Below, in pieces: positions 36,301 to 45,111 of a DNA stretch of 64,000 nucleotides (its first letter is position 1; each line of letters starts with the position of its first letter). Source of the stretch: Crystallibacter permensis (GTDB taxonomy: Bacteria > Actinomycetota > Actinomycetes > Actinomycetales > Micrococcaceae); contig NZ_JAODLR010000005.1 in NCBI RefSeq assembly GCF_025960875.1, positions 62,001 through 126,000 of the forward strand, in the 5' to 3' direction. The position numbers were made by a program, and so were the translations under genes. Below the pieces are notes generated by a model that was not told the origin of the DNA, made no database searches, and saw nothing but the letters and a program-made list of their open reading frames with translations.

Positions 36301-36382
36301 GCGCCTCCCCTGGTGCTGCTTCCCCGTTGTGTCCTGCCTCTTCCAAGGCCCCCGCGCGTGCGGGGATGATCGAGTGACTCAT
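33308..36382 (-). CDS. LAL-type (large ATP-binding LuxR/MalT-like) regulator 1
   Basis: This 1024-aa STAND-type regulator has a P-loop at about residues 83-90 (VGAPGIGKTA) and Walker B VLLVDDAHELD. A TPR-like helical sensor region occupies about 450-900. A C-terminal LuxR HTH follows (LTYRERDVATLVAQGMRSRD, VSVRTVEGHIYRIYDKLHVR). Two low-complexity inserts are notable: an acidic Asp-Ser repeat followed by a His/Gln-rich run (about 348-375), and an Arg/Gly/Gln repeat around residues 890-910. It is the last of four such genes, 38 bp after LAL 2 and 349 bp before the polysaccharide cluster, so control of that cluster is a fair hypothesis. Confidence 0.92.
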   Translation of the reverse strand: MSHSIIPARAGALEEAGHNGEAAPGEALNGETVSGESPPISTTAVPRLPALAGLPALPGRGRATAAVTAILHNAAVRGALIVGAPGIGKTALLGHIAQVLRPDFRFIRLAGSAASLLDVPFAALGPLLGDEVPPAPDTLPVEVLRATLRFLSGHAEPPVLLVDDAHELDPGSAGILAQLIGSGAVQALLAARPGNSLDPELVALQQDGQLERCELAPLTVPEVHDVVRHVLGGPVLPAAIRLLDRNSGGHPRNLLALLAESRRLNRLVEHNGNWLPNGRFPETSELLQDMLREDLQRLAPAEQETVYAVALAGPLRLRLLSRLAGGGHFERLQAGRLLEFDFEETDQGRDPDSDSDSDQDKDHTQNHHQAHRQDRAAAAEALAHFGPLVRLGPAYPAAAVRSIAPAGTRRELYGRFTQILVDEPELTPDSVGPSRWALDAQLPLSEKTLLATAQQANRGHDLALALRAATVIESPRLAPAAEVEIVRIYLRQGYAGRALARLSEVLANSTYPAVLRDAVLLGQEVVVRTGAGAEQLSQLLRNWDIALTRRILKPEDRRFDRLLHHHAMQLEGRFAESIPGLWRLAAEADAAQQYEDRQDPATEDVVLVAKTLLAEAALATGDRQTSTDIASAVLRQMEHEPDTGNVLQEGLALRLIRCLVQAGHLTGAAGHLERYETDRPESLVVFGGTTEFLHGWVELKQGRVRASLDRLLLAVDSLRMHDPHQLLGYSLGLAADAAAMLNEREIVLSCTNAFNEHLPHRMGSIHDRGDVHEAMPLTAQARIAAAGAATHGMTAAVQELTGLAARLAELGRVTEETEVHILLLRLGELDGLARLRDITAAPAGRENGLLHAFAQALLDKNADRILVLARDAADAGYPLLAAEAAAYGARYLAREGQRDGQREGRRDGQRARQRKAVRLVQQLRLQLPDVVTSQLNDSFATRELTYRERDVATLVAQGMRSRDIAARLGVSVRTVEGHIYRIYDKLHVRTRGELAAVVLSGTQPVEPAALAPRDALPAMQVGGG
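35309..35338 (-). repeat. In-frame GTCCGA hexanucleotide repeat
   Basis: Three perfect GTCCGA units and two degenerate ones encode the Asp-Ser run in LAL regulator 1. Unit length is six, so expansion or contraction keeps the reading frame. Confidence 0.7.
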
Positions 36383-36420
36383 GATGAACCGTGTTTCTGC
36401 TGTGTTACCGCCCAGCTGAC

Positions 36421-38568
36421 TTAGGCAAACGCGGCGGCCGGGACAGCCGGCGGGCCAACCTGCAATTTCCGGTAAATTTGCTGCAGGTGGCCTTCCACGG
36501 TGCGGATGGACACGTGCAGCCGTCGCGCGATGACCGCGTTGCTGGCGCCTGTTGCTGCCAGCGAAGCGATCTCGCGCTCACGCCCACTGAGGGCATCGTG
36601 AGTGCCGCCGCTGCCGGGCGCGAAGTCCGGCAGCCGGCGTTCGGCAAGAAAGAAAGTGTGCGCGGAACGCATCAGCGGGGTGTCGCGCTGCCGCGCCGCG
36701 ATGGTCAATCCGGCCCGGGCGGCCTCCTGGGCGAAGATCCGGTTTCCCTGGGCAACAGCATGTTCCGCCGCGGCGAAAAGCCGGCCCGCGTCCCCGTGCG
36801 CGATGCCTTCGCCGAAGAGCCCGCACAGCCGGGCAAAGTTCCCCTGCACCTGGCCGGCGATCGTGGCGAGCCGGTCAGCCGATTCGGTGGCGCCGAGCCG
36901 GACCGCGCCGCTGACGAACAGCAGCTCGTCCGCGAGCGCGCCATGGGTGGTGGCCTGGGCGGCGCCCTGAAGCAGCCGGGCGATGGCCTGGTCACGATGG
37001 CCTACGGTGGCCGAGGCCATGGCGCGCAGGTAGCGGATCCAGAGGTGCTGCTGCCAGCTCACACCGGTATGGCCGGTATGAAGTACGACGGCGGGAAGCC
37101 GGCCAAGCTGCGTGCGTGCACCTTGCGTATCGCCGCCGAGTGCGTGGGCGTAAGCGGTCGCCGCTGCGGCAAGCGCGTCCAGGCCGTCCTCTACGTTGGC
37201 GGCCTGCAGTTGCACGGGCACCAGGCGGAGCTGAGTGAGCGCTTCGTCCGCCAGGCCTTCATCCGCGCTGGCTACCGCCTCTGCGATTTCGATCCACAAC
37301 CAGGTTTGGGCGGGTCCCACAGCCGGGCCGGAGCTGAGGTTCGCCCGGGACGGGGTGGCGGCGGCGAACAACCGGCCGAAGCCATCCCACATCCGATGGT
37401 GTGCCAGGAACCGGAACCCGCGGGCTATCCCACTTGCGCAGCGAGCAAGTTCATCCGTGGGATCGGCAAGTCCAAGGGCAAGCCCGCCCGGTTGGCGGGG
37501 CCTGCCCTCTTGGTCCGTGCCGAGCAGTTCGGCGGCGAATTCCAGGGCATCGGTTTCGCGACCGGTGGCGGCCATCGCTTCACAGAGGACTGCTCCTGCC
37601 CGCAACCGCAGGGCAGGATCCCTCGACGGCAGGAGATCCTCCACCGCTGCGGGGACGTCAAGGTAGCGACCGTCGAACACCGCACGCTCGGCAGTGGTGA
37701 GCAACTCCAGCGCCGGGCTGGTGCTAGTGGGGGCGGCTGGCGCTGGGTCTGCCTGCGCTTCGTCTGCCACAGGCCGCGCCTCGGTGAGGATCCACCCGGC
37801 GTCGCAATGTACCAGCCGACCGGATTCAACCCATTCGCGGGTGAGCACACGCAGCAGCAGCGGGTTGCCGCCGCTGGCTTCATGGAGCGCCTCCACGGCC
37901 AAGAGGGTCAGTCGCGGACCAAGTGCTGCACCGAGCCATTCACCGGTTTCTTCCACGCCGAAGTCCGTCAGGTCCGTCCGCACGAGCCGGCCATCCTTCC
38001 ACAAACGCAGCAGCCCGGCAGGTGTTCGGCGCGCATCGTCCGCACACGCCAGAAGGCGGGCGTCGCCGTCGTCGGCCATTGCGGTAATGACCGTGGCAGC
38101 GAGCGGATCGATCGCGTGTGCGTTGTCCACAAACAGCAGCACGGGCTTGCCGCCCGATCGCCGGTGCAGGAAACTGGCCACACTGCGCACCACGGCCAGC
38201 GGGTGTCCCAATTCCGCTTCGGGGATCTCGGCGAGCAGCACGTTCAGCGCGCCGTAGGGAAGACGTTCGACGGCGGGGCTGCCGCGGAGGTACTCGATGT
38301 GGACCTCGCCGTGCAGCCGGTGGAGTACGTCGAGGGCAAGGGACGACTTGCCGGTGCCGGGGCCGCCGATCAGCAGTGTGCCGCAGCCGGACCGGGACGC
38401 GGCGAGGGTGGCGGCCAGGTATGTGGCGAGGGATTCGGCCAGCTTGCTGCGGCTGCCCACCGGGTTGGGAACCGGCGGCATGGAAGGGGGCAGGTGAGCG
38501 TGTCGGTGCGAAGTCTTCTCATCCGGTGCGAGCGGTAGGTCAGACCACGCCGATGTAGGGCTGAACAT
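36421..38568 (-). CDS. LAL-type LuxR regulator 2
   Basis: This 715-aa protein is the shortest of the four. P-loop IGGPGTGKSS lies at about residues 67-76 and Walker B-like LLFVDNAHAID at about 145. A helical middle region of about 400 residues follows, then a C-terminal LuxR HTH (LSGREREIASLAATGASNAV, RLHVSIRTVEGHLQQIYRKL). The C-terminus is truncated compared with the others, ending soon after the recognition helix (QVGPPAVPAAAFA). The start is uncertain: the ATG at 38568 lacks a ribosome site and another in-frame ATG lies at 38481. Co-directional with LAL 1 (38 bp gap) and LAL 3 (232 bp gap). Confidence 0.9.
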   Translation of the reverse strand: MFSPTSAWSDLPLAPDEKTSHRHAHLPPSMPPVPNPVGSRSKLAESLATYLAATLAASRSGCGTLLIGGPGTGKSSLALDVLHRLHGEVHIEYLRGSPAVERLPYGALNVLLAEIPEAELGHPLAVVRSVASFLHRRSGGKPVLLFVDNAHAIDPLAATVITAMADDGDARLLACADDARRTPAGLLRLWKDGRLVRTDLTDFGVEETGEWLGAALGPRLTLLAVEALHEASGGNPLLLRVLTREWVESGRLVHCDAGWILTEARPVADEAQADPAPAAPTSTSPALELLTTAERAVFDGRYLDVPAAVEDLLPSRDPALRLRAGAVLCEAMAATGRETDALEFAAELLGTDQEGRPRQPGGLALGLADPTDELARCASGIARGFRFLAHHRMWDGFGRLFAAATPSRANLSSGPAVGPAQTWLWIEIAEAVASADEGLADEALTQLRLVPVQLQAANVEDGLDALAAAATAYAHALGGDTQGARTQLGRLPAVVLHTGHTGVSWQQHLWIRYLRAMASATVGHRDQAIARLLQGAAQATTHGALADELLFVSGAVRLGATESADRLATIAGQVQGNFARLCGLFGEGIAHGDAGRLFAAAEHAVAQGNRIFAQEAARAGLTIAARQRDTPLMRSAHTFFLAERRLPDFAPGSGGTHDALSGREREIASLAATGASNAVIARRLHVSIRTVEGHLQQIYRKLQVGPPAVPAAAFA

Positions 38569-38800
38569 GATGAGACCAATCGGCTGAAGCTACGTGCTAT
38601 CGAGCCTAAAGTCGCGCCGATGTGCTGTCTTGCGTAGCGGTTACGGGTTCTTCGTGCCGAGGCGGCCGGACTGTACTCAGGAACCTTGGAGAAAGCTTGC
38701 CGACGGCGTGCGGACTACTCAGGTAGGTACGTGCAGGTACCGGCTCGCTGCCGCCGGGCGCTGCTGGCAGCCGGAAAGGCCGGACTGGTTACTCGGTTTG

Positions 38801-41563
38801 TCAGTCCAGGTGCTCCGCGGTCAGGTCCTCGCGGTTGCTGATCTGCAGCTTGGCGAACATCCGGTAGATGTGGCCCTCCACGGTGCGCACCGACAGGCTC
38901 AGCCGCCGGGCGATGTCCGAGTTGGCCAGTCCGCCCACCACCAGTCGTCCGATTTCCCGCTCGCGCCTGGTCAGCCTGGCGTGCACCGTAACTGCCCCAG
39001 CAGCAGGCAGACCGAACGCGGGCAGTCCCGCTCCGATCAGTCCGGCCCCGGACGACCCGCGGACCGCGAGTCCGCCCGGCTGCAGCCCGCCGGTGGCATC
39101 CGGCACCAGGGAGAGTTTCTGCAGCTGCCGTTTGACCTGCTGCAGGAAGTCCTGCCGCCCAGCGGCTCCACCGGTATGCTCGGGCAGCAGATCCCGCTGC
39201 TGGAGGCTCTGCAGGGTCAGCCGCAGGGCGTGCCCGACCGAAGGATCCCGGCTGAGCCTGAGCACCGCGTCCATGTCTTCGTCGCGCAGGGCCCGGGCGA
39301 ACGAGGTCAGTTGCGCGGCGGGCGTTCCCTCGGTCAGGCCGGCGACCTTTACCAGTTCGTCCAGCTCCGTCAGGTCGCCCAGGCGCAGGCTCAGCTGCCG
39401 CAGGTCCAGCTCGGTGCTGGCCAGGCCGCGCTTCTTCGCGTCGCCGCTGAGCGTACGCAGCTTCCCGAGTCCGCCGGCGTCGTTTTGAATGAGGTAGCCG
39501 GCGGCGGCCACGTACCCCTGGCTCAGCAGCTGCAGCTGCGGCACGGACTTGTACGGCACGTCGGCGTATGCGGCCAGGTATTCGCCGGCGAGCGCGGTCA
39601 GCCCGGCCATGGCGGAGGCGTAGGCACCGGAGGCGAGGGCGATGGGCAGCAGGTGTTCGAGATCGGACTGGCGCAGTCCCTCGATGGCGGCGTTGAGCAT
39701 CTGCAGCCCGCTGGCCGTCCGTCCCCGCAGGATCTCCCGCATGGCGTAGGCGTAGCTGACGGCGCCGCCGAAGTAGAACAGGCCGCGGTGCCCGGTGCCG
39801 GCGTACCGCTCCAGTTCAACGCGCACCTCATCCCATTCGGCGAGCCGCACGCAGGCCATGATGTGCGTGGTCAGGACGTATTCGTAGTACCCCAGCAGCT
39901 CGTCTTCGTTCCGCCGCAGCAGCGCCAGCGCCTCGCGGGTCAGCGCCGCTCCGCTGACCAGCCGGCCGGTGGCGGCATACACGTCGCCCAGCAGGGTCTT
40001 GATGACCAGCCCGGTCTCGGGGAAGCCGTCGGACTCTTCCTGCAACGTACGCAGTTCGGCTTCGGCTTCGGCCAGGCGGCCCTCGGAGAGCTTGGCGTGC
40101 ACGCGCATCAGCCGGTGGCCCTGCTCGGCAATAACGACGGCGCGGCTCGCCTGCAGCTTCGGATTCGTGCCTTGGATCCGCTCCACCGCCCGGGCCCACT
40201 GATCGGCCAGGTCATACAGTCCGGCCGGTTCGCCATGCAGGTGCAGATGCAGCTGGGCAGCCAGCACCGCCGCCTGTTTGACCGTGCCCAGATCATCGGT
40301 CCGGGCCAGCACGCCGGCCAGCATTTCCCCGGCGCGCTCATAGTCGCCGGAATGGAAATGGGCGCGCGCAAGGGCCACCTGCGCCGCCGGCCGGTACGCC
40401 GGATCCCTGACCGCTCCGGCTGCGCGCAGGGCAAAGCGCGAGTGGAACAGTCCGTTGGCCACCTGCGCGGCCTGCAGCAGTTGCTGGTCCGGCACCGGCA
40501 CGCCGCACTCGAGCGACCAGTCCACCGAGCGCAGCAGCGTCTCCACCCGGAACGGCCGGGAGCCCAGTTGGCCCAGATAGGCGGCGAGGCTGCGCCGGAT
40601 CCTCAGGCTGCGCCCCGCGGGCACCATGGCCCGCAGCACCTGCGCGTAGATCGGGTGCGCCACGCGGACCAGCTGTTCGGCGTCGTCGCCAATGGTGATC
40701 AATCGGGCTTCGACCAGCGCGTCGATCTGGTCCCCCGCGCCGGTCTGCAGCAGGACCTGCAGCGGCACCGGGTCCGCCAGGGCGACCGTCTCCAGCAGCT
40801 CGCGTTCGGCATCGGTGCAGCGGCTGAAGTGGCCCTTGATCAGATCGGTTAGGCGCAGATCCGGAGGCAGCGGCTCCCCGCCCAGCAACCACACACCGTT
40901 GCGTTCCACCAGCGTGCCCTCCCGGCGGACCTGGGCCAGCAGCGCCAGCAGGAACATCGGGTTGCCGCCGGAGGACTGGACCAGTGCTTCGCTGATGCTG
41001 GGCAGGATTTCGCCCTGCAGCACCTGGCGGCAAAGCTCGTGGGCCTGCGCCCGGTCCAGCGGCTGCAGGGTATGACGCAGGATCAGCCCATCCGTGGCGA
41101 GCGACTGGATTTCCGGCGGCGGGGCCTGGATGGTCCGGCTCATCGCCAGCAGCCTGACCGCTCCCGAAGCCACCAGCTGCGCCGCCAGCAGGGAGCTGGA
41201 CTCGTCGAGTTCGTGGACGTCGTCGATGACCATCAGCACGGGCGCCTTGCCCGGCGACAGCCGGTGGATGTAGGCGAGCACGGACCGCATGGCCGGCAGC
41301 ACGGAGTCCTTCCGCTCCACCTGCAGGGCGGACAGGTACGGGGCCAGCGCGCCGAACGGTATGCGCGCGAGGCTGGGGCTGGCGTAGACCCGCAGCGGGG
41401 TCATCTCGCTGCCCAGCTCCGCGATGATGGCGCGGGCGAGCGCGCTTTTGCCCAGGCCCTGGTCGGCCACCAGCAGGGCGCCCCCGGTGGTCCGGATGGC
41501 GTGCAGGACAATGCTGAGGTCCGCTTCCCGCCCGACCAAACCGACGCTCCCGAAACCCTCCAT
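38801..41563 (-). CDS. LAL-type LuxR regulator 3 (variant P-loop)
   Basis: This ~920-aa regulator has the nucleotide motif LLVADQGLGKSALA at about residues 31-44, where the first Gly of GxxxxGK[ST] is Ala. Walker B is VLMVIDDVHELDE. A long helical region leads to the LuxR HTH (LTRREREIGRLVVGGLANSD, LSVRTVEGHIYRMFAKLQIS). The true start is the ATG at 41563, two nucleotides after the stop of LAL 4, indicating translational coupling. The longer frame to 41917 runs through LAL 4 out of frame and has no homology. Function is inferred from family. Confidence 0.9.
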   Translation of the reverse strand: MEGFGSVGLVGREADLSIVLHAIRTTGGALLVADQGLGKSALARAIIAELGSEMTPLRVYASPSLARIPFGALAPYLSALQVERKDSVLPAMRSVLAYIHRLSPGKAPVLMVIDDVHELDESSSLLAAQLVASGAVRLLAMSRTIQAPPPEIQSLATDGLILRHTLQPLDRAQAHELCRQVLQGEILPSISEALVQSSGGNPMFLLALLAQVRREGTLVERNGVWLLGGEPLPPDLRLTDLIKGHFSRCTDAERELLETVALADPVPLQVLLQTGAGDQIDALVEARLITIGDDAEQLVRVAHPIYAQVLRAMVPAGRSLRIRRSLAAYLGQLGSRPFRVETLLRSVDWSLECGVPVPDQQLLQAAQVANGLFHSRFALRAAGAVRDPAYRPAAQVALARAHFHSGDYERAGEMLAGVLARTDDLGTVKQAAVLAAQLHLHLHGEPAGLYDLADQWARAVERIQGTNPKLQASRAVVIAEQGHRLMRVHAKLSEGRLAEAEAELRTLQEESDGFPETGLVIKTLLGDVYAATGRLVSGAALTREALALLRRNEDELLGYYEYVLTTHIMACVRLAEWDEVRVELERYAGTGHRGLFYFGGAVSYAYAMREILRGRTASGLQMLNAAIEGLRQSDLEHLLPIALASGAYASAMAGLTALAGEYLAAYADVPYKSVPQLQLLSQGYVAAAGYLIQNDAGGLGKLRTLSGDAKKRGLASTELDLRQLSLRLGDLTELDELVKVAGLTEGTPAAQLTSFARALRDEDMDAVLRLSRDPSVGHALRLTLQSLQQRDLLPEHTGGAAGRQDFLQQVKRQLQKLSLVPDATGGLQPGGLAVRGSSGAGLIGAGLPAFGLPAAGAVTVHARLTRREREIGRLVVGGLANSDIARRLSLSVRTVEGHIYRMFAKLQISNREDLTAEHLD

Positions 41564-41565
41564 GG

Positions 41566-44421
41566 TCAGGCGAGAAGTTCGGCAAGCTCGGTACGGCTGG
41601 AGACATGCAGCTTGCTGTAGATCTTGCCCAAGTGCCAGTCCACCGTGCGCGGCGAGAGGTTCATTTGCTCGCCGAGCTCCACGCTGCTGCGGCCCCGTGC
41701 GGCGGCCACGGTCAGTTCCTGTTCGAATCTGCTCAGCGTTTCGAAGCTGCGGTGAAGATCGTGGTGCCGGCGCAGCCTGCGGTAGCTGGAGTTGGCCAGT
41801 TCCCGCGCCTGGCGGGCGGTCAGCGGGTCCGATGCCGCGGACTGGGCGGCGGAGGCGGCCTCGTAAGCGAACAATTCGTTGCCATCCCCGCTGGCGAGTT
41901 CCGCCGCGTGAAGCCAAGCGGCGCCGTCGTTGTTGACCATTCCCGCGGCGAAAAGCCTGCCGGTCCTCGCCAGCTGTCCCGCCGTCTCCGGAACCCGATC
42001 CAGGATGACGACGGCGGCTTCGCGGTCCCCCAGCCTCGCGGCCGCGGTCAGGAAGAGCGCGTTGTGGGCGACCAAGCCCCGGCCTGCGGCGTGGTGAGCA
42101 AGCTGTTTCAGCTCGGCGAGTGCAGCCTCCCGGCCGCCGAGCAGGGCCTGTGCGGTGAGGCGGAAATAGGCGGCAACCACGCCGATGTTCCAGGGCGGTT
42201 GTTCACCGATTGCACCCAGCTTATCGAGGTAGTGCCGGGCGCGTGCGGTGTCGCCCTGCAAGGCGCTGCAGTAGGCGGCGGCGGCCAGCGCTGCAGGCTT
42301 CGCGCCGGCCGGATCGCGCCGCCTGAGTTTGCCCAAGGCCGGCAACAGATGGTCCAGCGCCTCGTCGGGCCGGCCGCAGGACGCGTGCAGCAGTCCCGCA
42401 GCCAGATCGCCGCCGGTGCCGGTGCCCGCGCTGGAGCCACGGGCCAGGCTGGCGAAACCGGTGCCGCGCCGGGGCGACAGCAGGTCCGCGGCGCGCTGCC
42501 AGAGTCCGCAGTTGAAGTAGATTTCGAAAACCCGTACCAGCACGGTGTCCCGCAGGGTCGGCGAGAGGTCAGAGTTCGCGGTACCGGCGTGCAGCCAGGC
42601 AACGACGGCAATCGCGTCCTCGCACCGCCCGGTGAGGGACCAGCCTTCGGCCAGCAGGCAGCCGGCGTAGAGGCGCATGCCCAGCGGCAGGGTTTCGTCG
42701 CCGTAAATGTCTTCGAGCTCGCGGGGCAGCTGGGCGTGCCGGCCCTCGAAGGTGGCGTACTCGGCGTCGATCAGCACGGCTTCCCAGCGCAACGGCGGGC
42801 CGCCGTCGTTGTTGGTGGTTCCGCCTGCGGTGTCCTCTCCGCTGCTGCCGATGGCGGTTTTCAGCTGCTCGATCACGGTGCGGGCTTCGGCGGCGCGGCC
42901 CGGAAGGCGGCGGAGCACGCGGTGCCGCTCGACGCACAGCAGCGTCCAAAGCCGCAGGTTTCCGCGTGCCGCCTCGAGAACCGACTCCAATGCCTCGGCC
43001 GCCGCGTTGAGTTCGCCCAGGCTGCGCAGAGCACTGGCTTCCTGAAGCACCATTTCGGGCCGCTTCCGGTGGTCCCGCACGCTCCGGACAAAACGGAGGG
43101 CACCGGCATGGTCGTAGAGCCGGTTGGCCAGCTGGGCCGCCCGCAGCGCCGCATCGGGCGGGAGTTCGACACCGCAGTCGATGCTCCACGAGGCAAAGCC
43201 CATCAGGGTGCCGCCCGGAATCGCGTTGAAATCTATGGTGGCAGCCACGGCCTCCCGCAGTTCCCGGCTGCGTGCCGGCGGCACGGATTCGCGCACGGTC
43301 TCGGCGCTGAGCTGGTTTTGCAGGCGGACGATAGGCGGCGAAGTGGCAAGCACGCGCATCACGCCGTGCTCTTCCAAGACGTCCAGGTCCTCCGGTGCGG
43401 CCAGCCGCTGCAGCGCCGCGAGCGGAAGTTCCACCGCGAAGGCCAGCAGCTCGATGATGCGCCGCTGCTCGGGGCCGTAGCGGTTCAGCCGGGCGCGGAT
43501 AACCTCCGCAATCTCGCCGGAGCGGACCAGCGGCGCCACCAGGTCCCAGCTGCCGTCCTGCTCAACGAGAGTGCCGGCGTGGCGCTGCTCCGACGCGAGC
43601 ATGCGCAGGAATCCCGGGCTGCCGGAGGTGTGGCTGTGCAGGTTTGCGACGGCGGTGCGGGCTACCCGCCCGCCGAGCAATGCCGAGAGGTACCCGCCGC
43701 TCTCCTCCAGCGTGAAGGGCGCAAGATCGATCCGCCGGACGCGGCCGTCGGCCCAGAGCCGGATGAACTCCTCGGCCGCACCGGTCAGTTCGCGCGCGAG
43801 GATCAGCACCTTCGCTTGGCCGGAGACCGCCAGTTGGGTCACGGCCATGACCGACATCGGGTCCAGATCATGGGCGTTCTCGACCAGCAGGACCATCGTC
43901 CGCCCATCGGCCTGTTCGGTCAGGAGCCGGGACAAGCCCTGCATGGCCAGCACCGGGTGGTCCAGCACATGTTCGGGCAGTTCACTGAGAAGATAGCCCA
44001 AGGCTGCGTAGGGCACGTTGGCGGAGATGCCGCTGCCGCGTACCGGGACAATATGGTGGTTGCCGTCGAACGTCTTGAGCGCTTCCAGCGCCAGCGCGGT
44101 CTTGCCCACGCCGGGCTCCCCCACGAGCATCGCGCCCACCTGCAGGTTGTCCTGCAGCGCGGAACGGACGTCCTCGATCTCCCGCTCCCGGCCCACAAAA
44201 ACATTGGCCGGCGCCGGGAGTCCGACAGGTGAAACCGGGTTGCCGGCGCCGCGCATCAGGCTAATGGGCGACACCGTTCCTACGGCGTGCCCTGCTGGCT
44301 CCGGAAGATGGCCGGTCTGGTCCGACGCCCGCTCAATCCTGGCACCCGGATGCACTGCAGCCGCCCCCAAGACACGGCCGCGCACAGATCTTTTAACTGG
44401 TTCACGCCTCACACCTGCCAC
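41566..44421 (-). CDS. LAL-type LuxR regulator 4
   Basis: This 951-aa protein is the first gene of the array. P-loop LVGEPGVGKTAL is at about 99-110 and Walker B-like VLLVENAHDLD at about 160. A long helical region and a C-terminal HTH follow (ARGRSSVELGEQMNLSPRTV, then DWHLGKIYSKLHVSSRTELA), whose WHLGKIY form differs from the HIYR form of LAL 1 and 3. A GTG at 44421 and a GTG at 44274 (preceded by AGGA) are both possible starts; the conserved part begins near residue 74. A 690-bp gene-free region lies upstream. Confidence 0.9.
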   Translation of the reverse strand: MAGVRREPVKRSVRGRVLGAAAVHPGARIERASDQTGHLPEPAGHAVGTVSPISLMRGAGNPVSPVGLPAPANVFVGREREIEDVRSALQDNLQVGAMLVGEPGVGKTALALEALKTFDGNHHIVPVRGSGISANVPYAALGYLLSELPEHVLDHPVLAMQGLSRLLTEQADGRTMVLLVENAHDLDPMSVMAVTQLAVSGQAKVLILARELTGAAEEFIRLWADGRVRRIDLAPFTLEESGGYLSALLGGRVARTAVANLHSHTSGSPGFLRMLASEQRHAGTLVEQDGSWDLVAPLVRSGEIAEVIRARLNRYGPEQRRIIELLAFAVELPLAALQRLAAPEDLDVLEEHGVMRVLATSPPIVRLQNQLSAETVRESVPPARSRELREAVAATIDFNAIPGGTLMGFASWSIDCGVELPPDAALRAAQLANRLYDHAGALRFVRSVRDHRKRPEMVLQEASALRSLGELNAAAEALESVLEAARGNLRLWTLLCVERHRVLRRLPGRAAEARTVIEQLKTAIGSSGEDTAGGTTNNDGGPPLRWEAVLIDAEYATFEGRHAQLPRELEDIYGDETLPLGMRLYAGCLLAEGWSLTGRCEDAIAVVAWLHAGTANSDLSPTLRDTVLVRVFEIYFNCGLWQRAADLLSPRRGTGFASLARGSSAGTGTGGDLAAGLLHASCGRPDEALDHLLPALGKLRRRDPAGAKPAALAAAAYCSALQGDTARARHYLDKLGAIGEQPPWNIGVVAAYFRLTAQALLGGREAALAELKQLAHHAAGRGLVAHNALFLTAAARLGDREAAVVILDRVPETAGQLARTGRLFAAGMVNNDGAAWLHAAELASGDGNELFAYEAASAAQSAASDPLTARQARELANSSYRRLRRHHDLHRSFETLSRFEQELTVAAARGRSSVELGEQMNLSPRTVDWHLGKIYSKLHVSSRTELAELLA

Positions 44422-45111
44422 ACATTCCCCAACGTCGGCGTTCCTGCATTGAGAATCAGCATACTGACGGCAGGCAGAAGTAACCAGTGGTTTGGAAAAA
44501 CCTGTAACGCGGTAATAACGCCCGGCTGCTTAGCAGCGGACAAATCCTGCTCTGGCTGCGCGGCTGGTGCCAGACGCAGGGCGGCCTAATAGCAGTGAAC
44601 AACACTCAATTCAGGGGTCCTTTTCCTGCGCCCGGATATGAAGTTTACGGGTTACTAAAACAAGTTCTGCCCTGCCGGATAAAGCTATCAATTTCCGTAA
44701 TAAAAGCCCATACTTCGACGCCGGAGACTAATGCGCTTCAGCCGTTCCTGCGCATTCTCTGGAAGTTTCTCGATTAACTAGGCCCGGTGCCGCACCGAGG
44801 ATGCGGCACCGGACGGTGCGAGGAACTGATTCCGCTGAAGCAAGCGGATTCCTCTTATCGGGACGGGTAGTCATCGGACCCGGCCACGTTTGGAATGTAC
44901 GCCCATTAATCGCTTGCGCACATCAGTGAAACCCCAAAAAAGTACCGACGGAACGTTGTACGTAGGCAACTTTCCGATAAGAAAAGAGTACTCCTGCCCG
45001 ACGCCAAGGGCCAATAACTATTGGATAAACGGACCGTTCCGAAATGCAACGGTCAGGTCACCGTCTCCGACGGCTTCGTGAGGTCCCCGGACACTTCACA
45101 AGGCCAGCAGG
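44422..45111. other. 690-bp gene-free, AT-richer region with hairpins
   Basis: Only short frames without ribosome sites occur. Base composition is visibly more AT-rich than the flanks. A perfect 11-bp stem (44784-44794 with 44802-44812) and an adjacent imperfect hairpin (44820-44854) could be terminators, a structured leader or a small RNA. The region separates the LAL array from the convergently placed end of sulP copy 2, so promoters of LAL 4 should lie here. Confidence 0.5.

Noticed and set aside
41564-41917. A 118-codon N-terminal extension of LAL regulator 3
   Set aside because: It overlaps the end of LAL 4 out of frame and is Arg/Gly-rich without homology; the ATG at 41563 right after the LAL 4 stop fits the family start.
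44595-44777. Short open frames in the gene-free region 44422-45111
   Set aside because: They lack ribosome sites and recognisable motifs, and their composition is no different from chance in AT-richer DNA.
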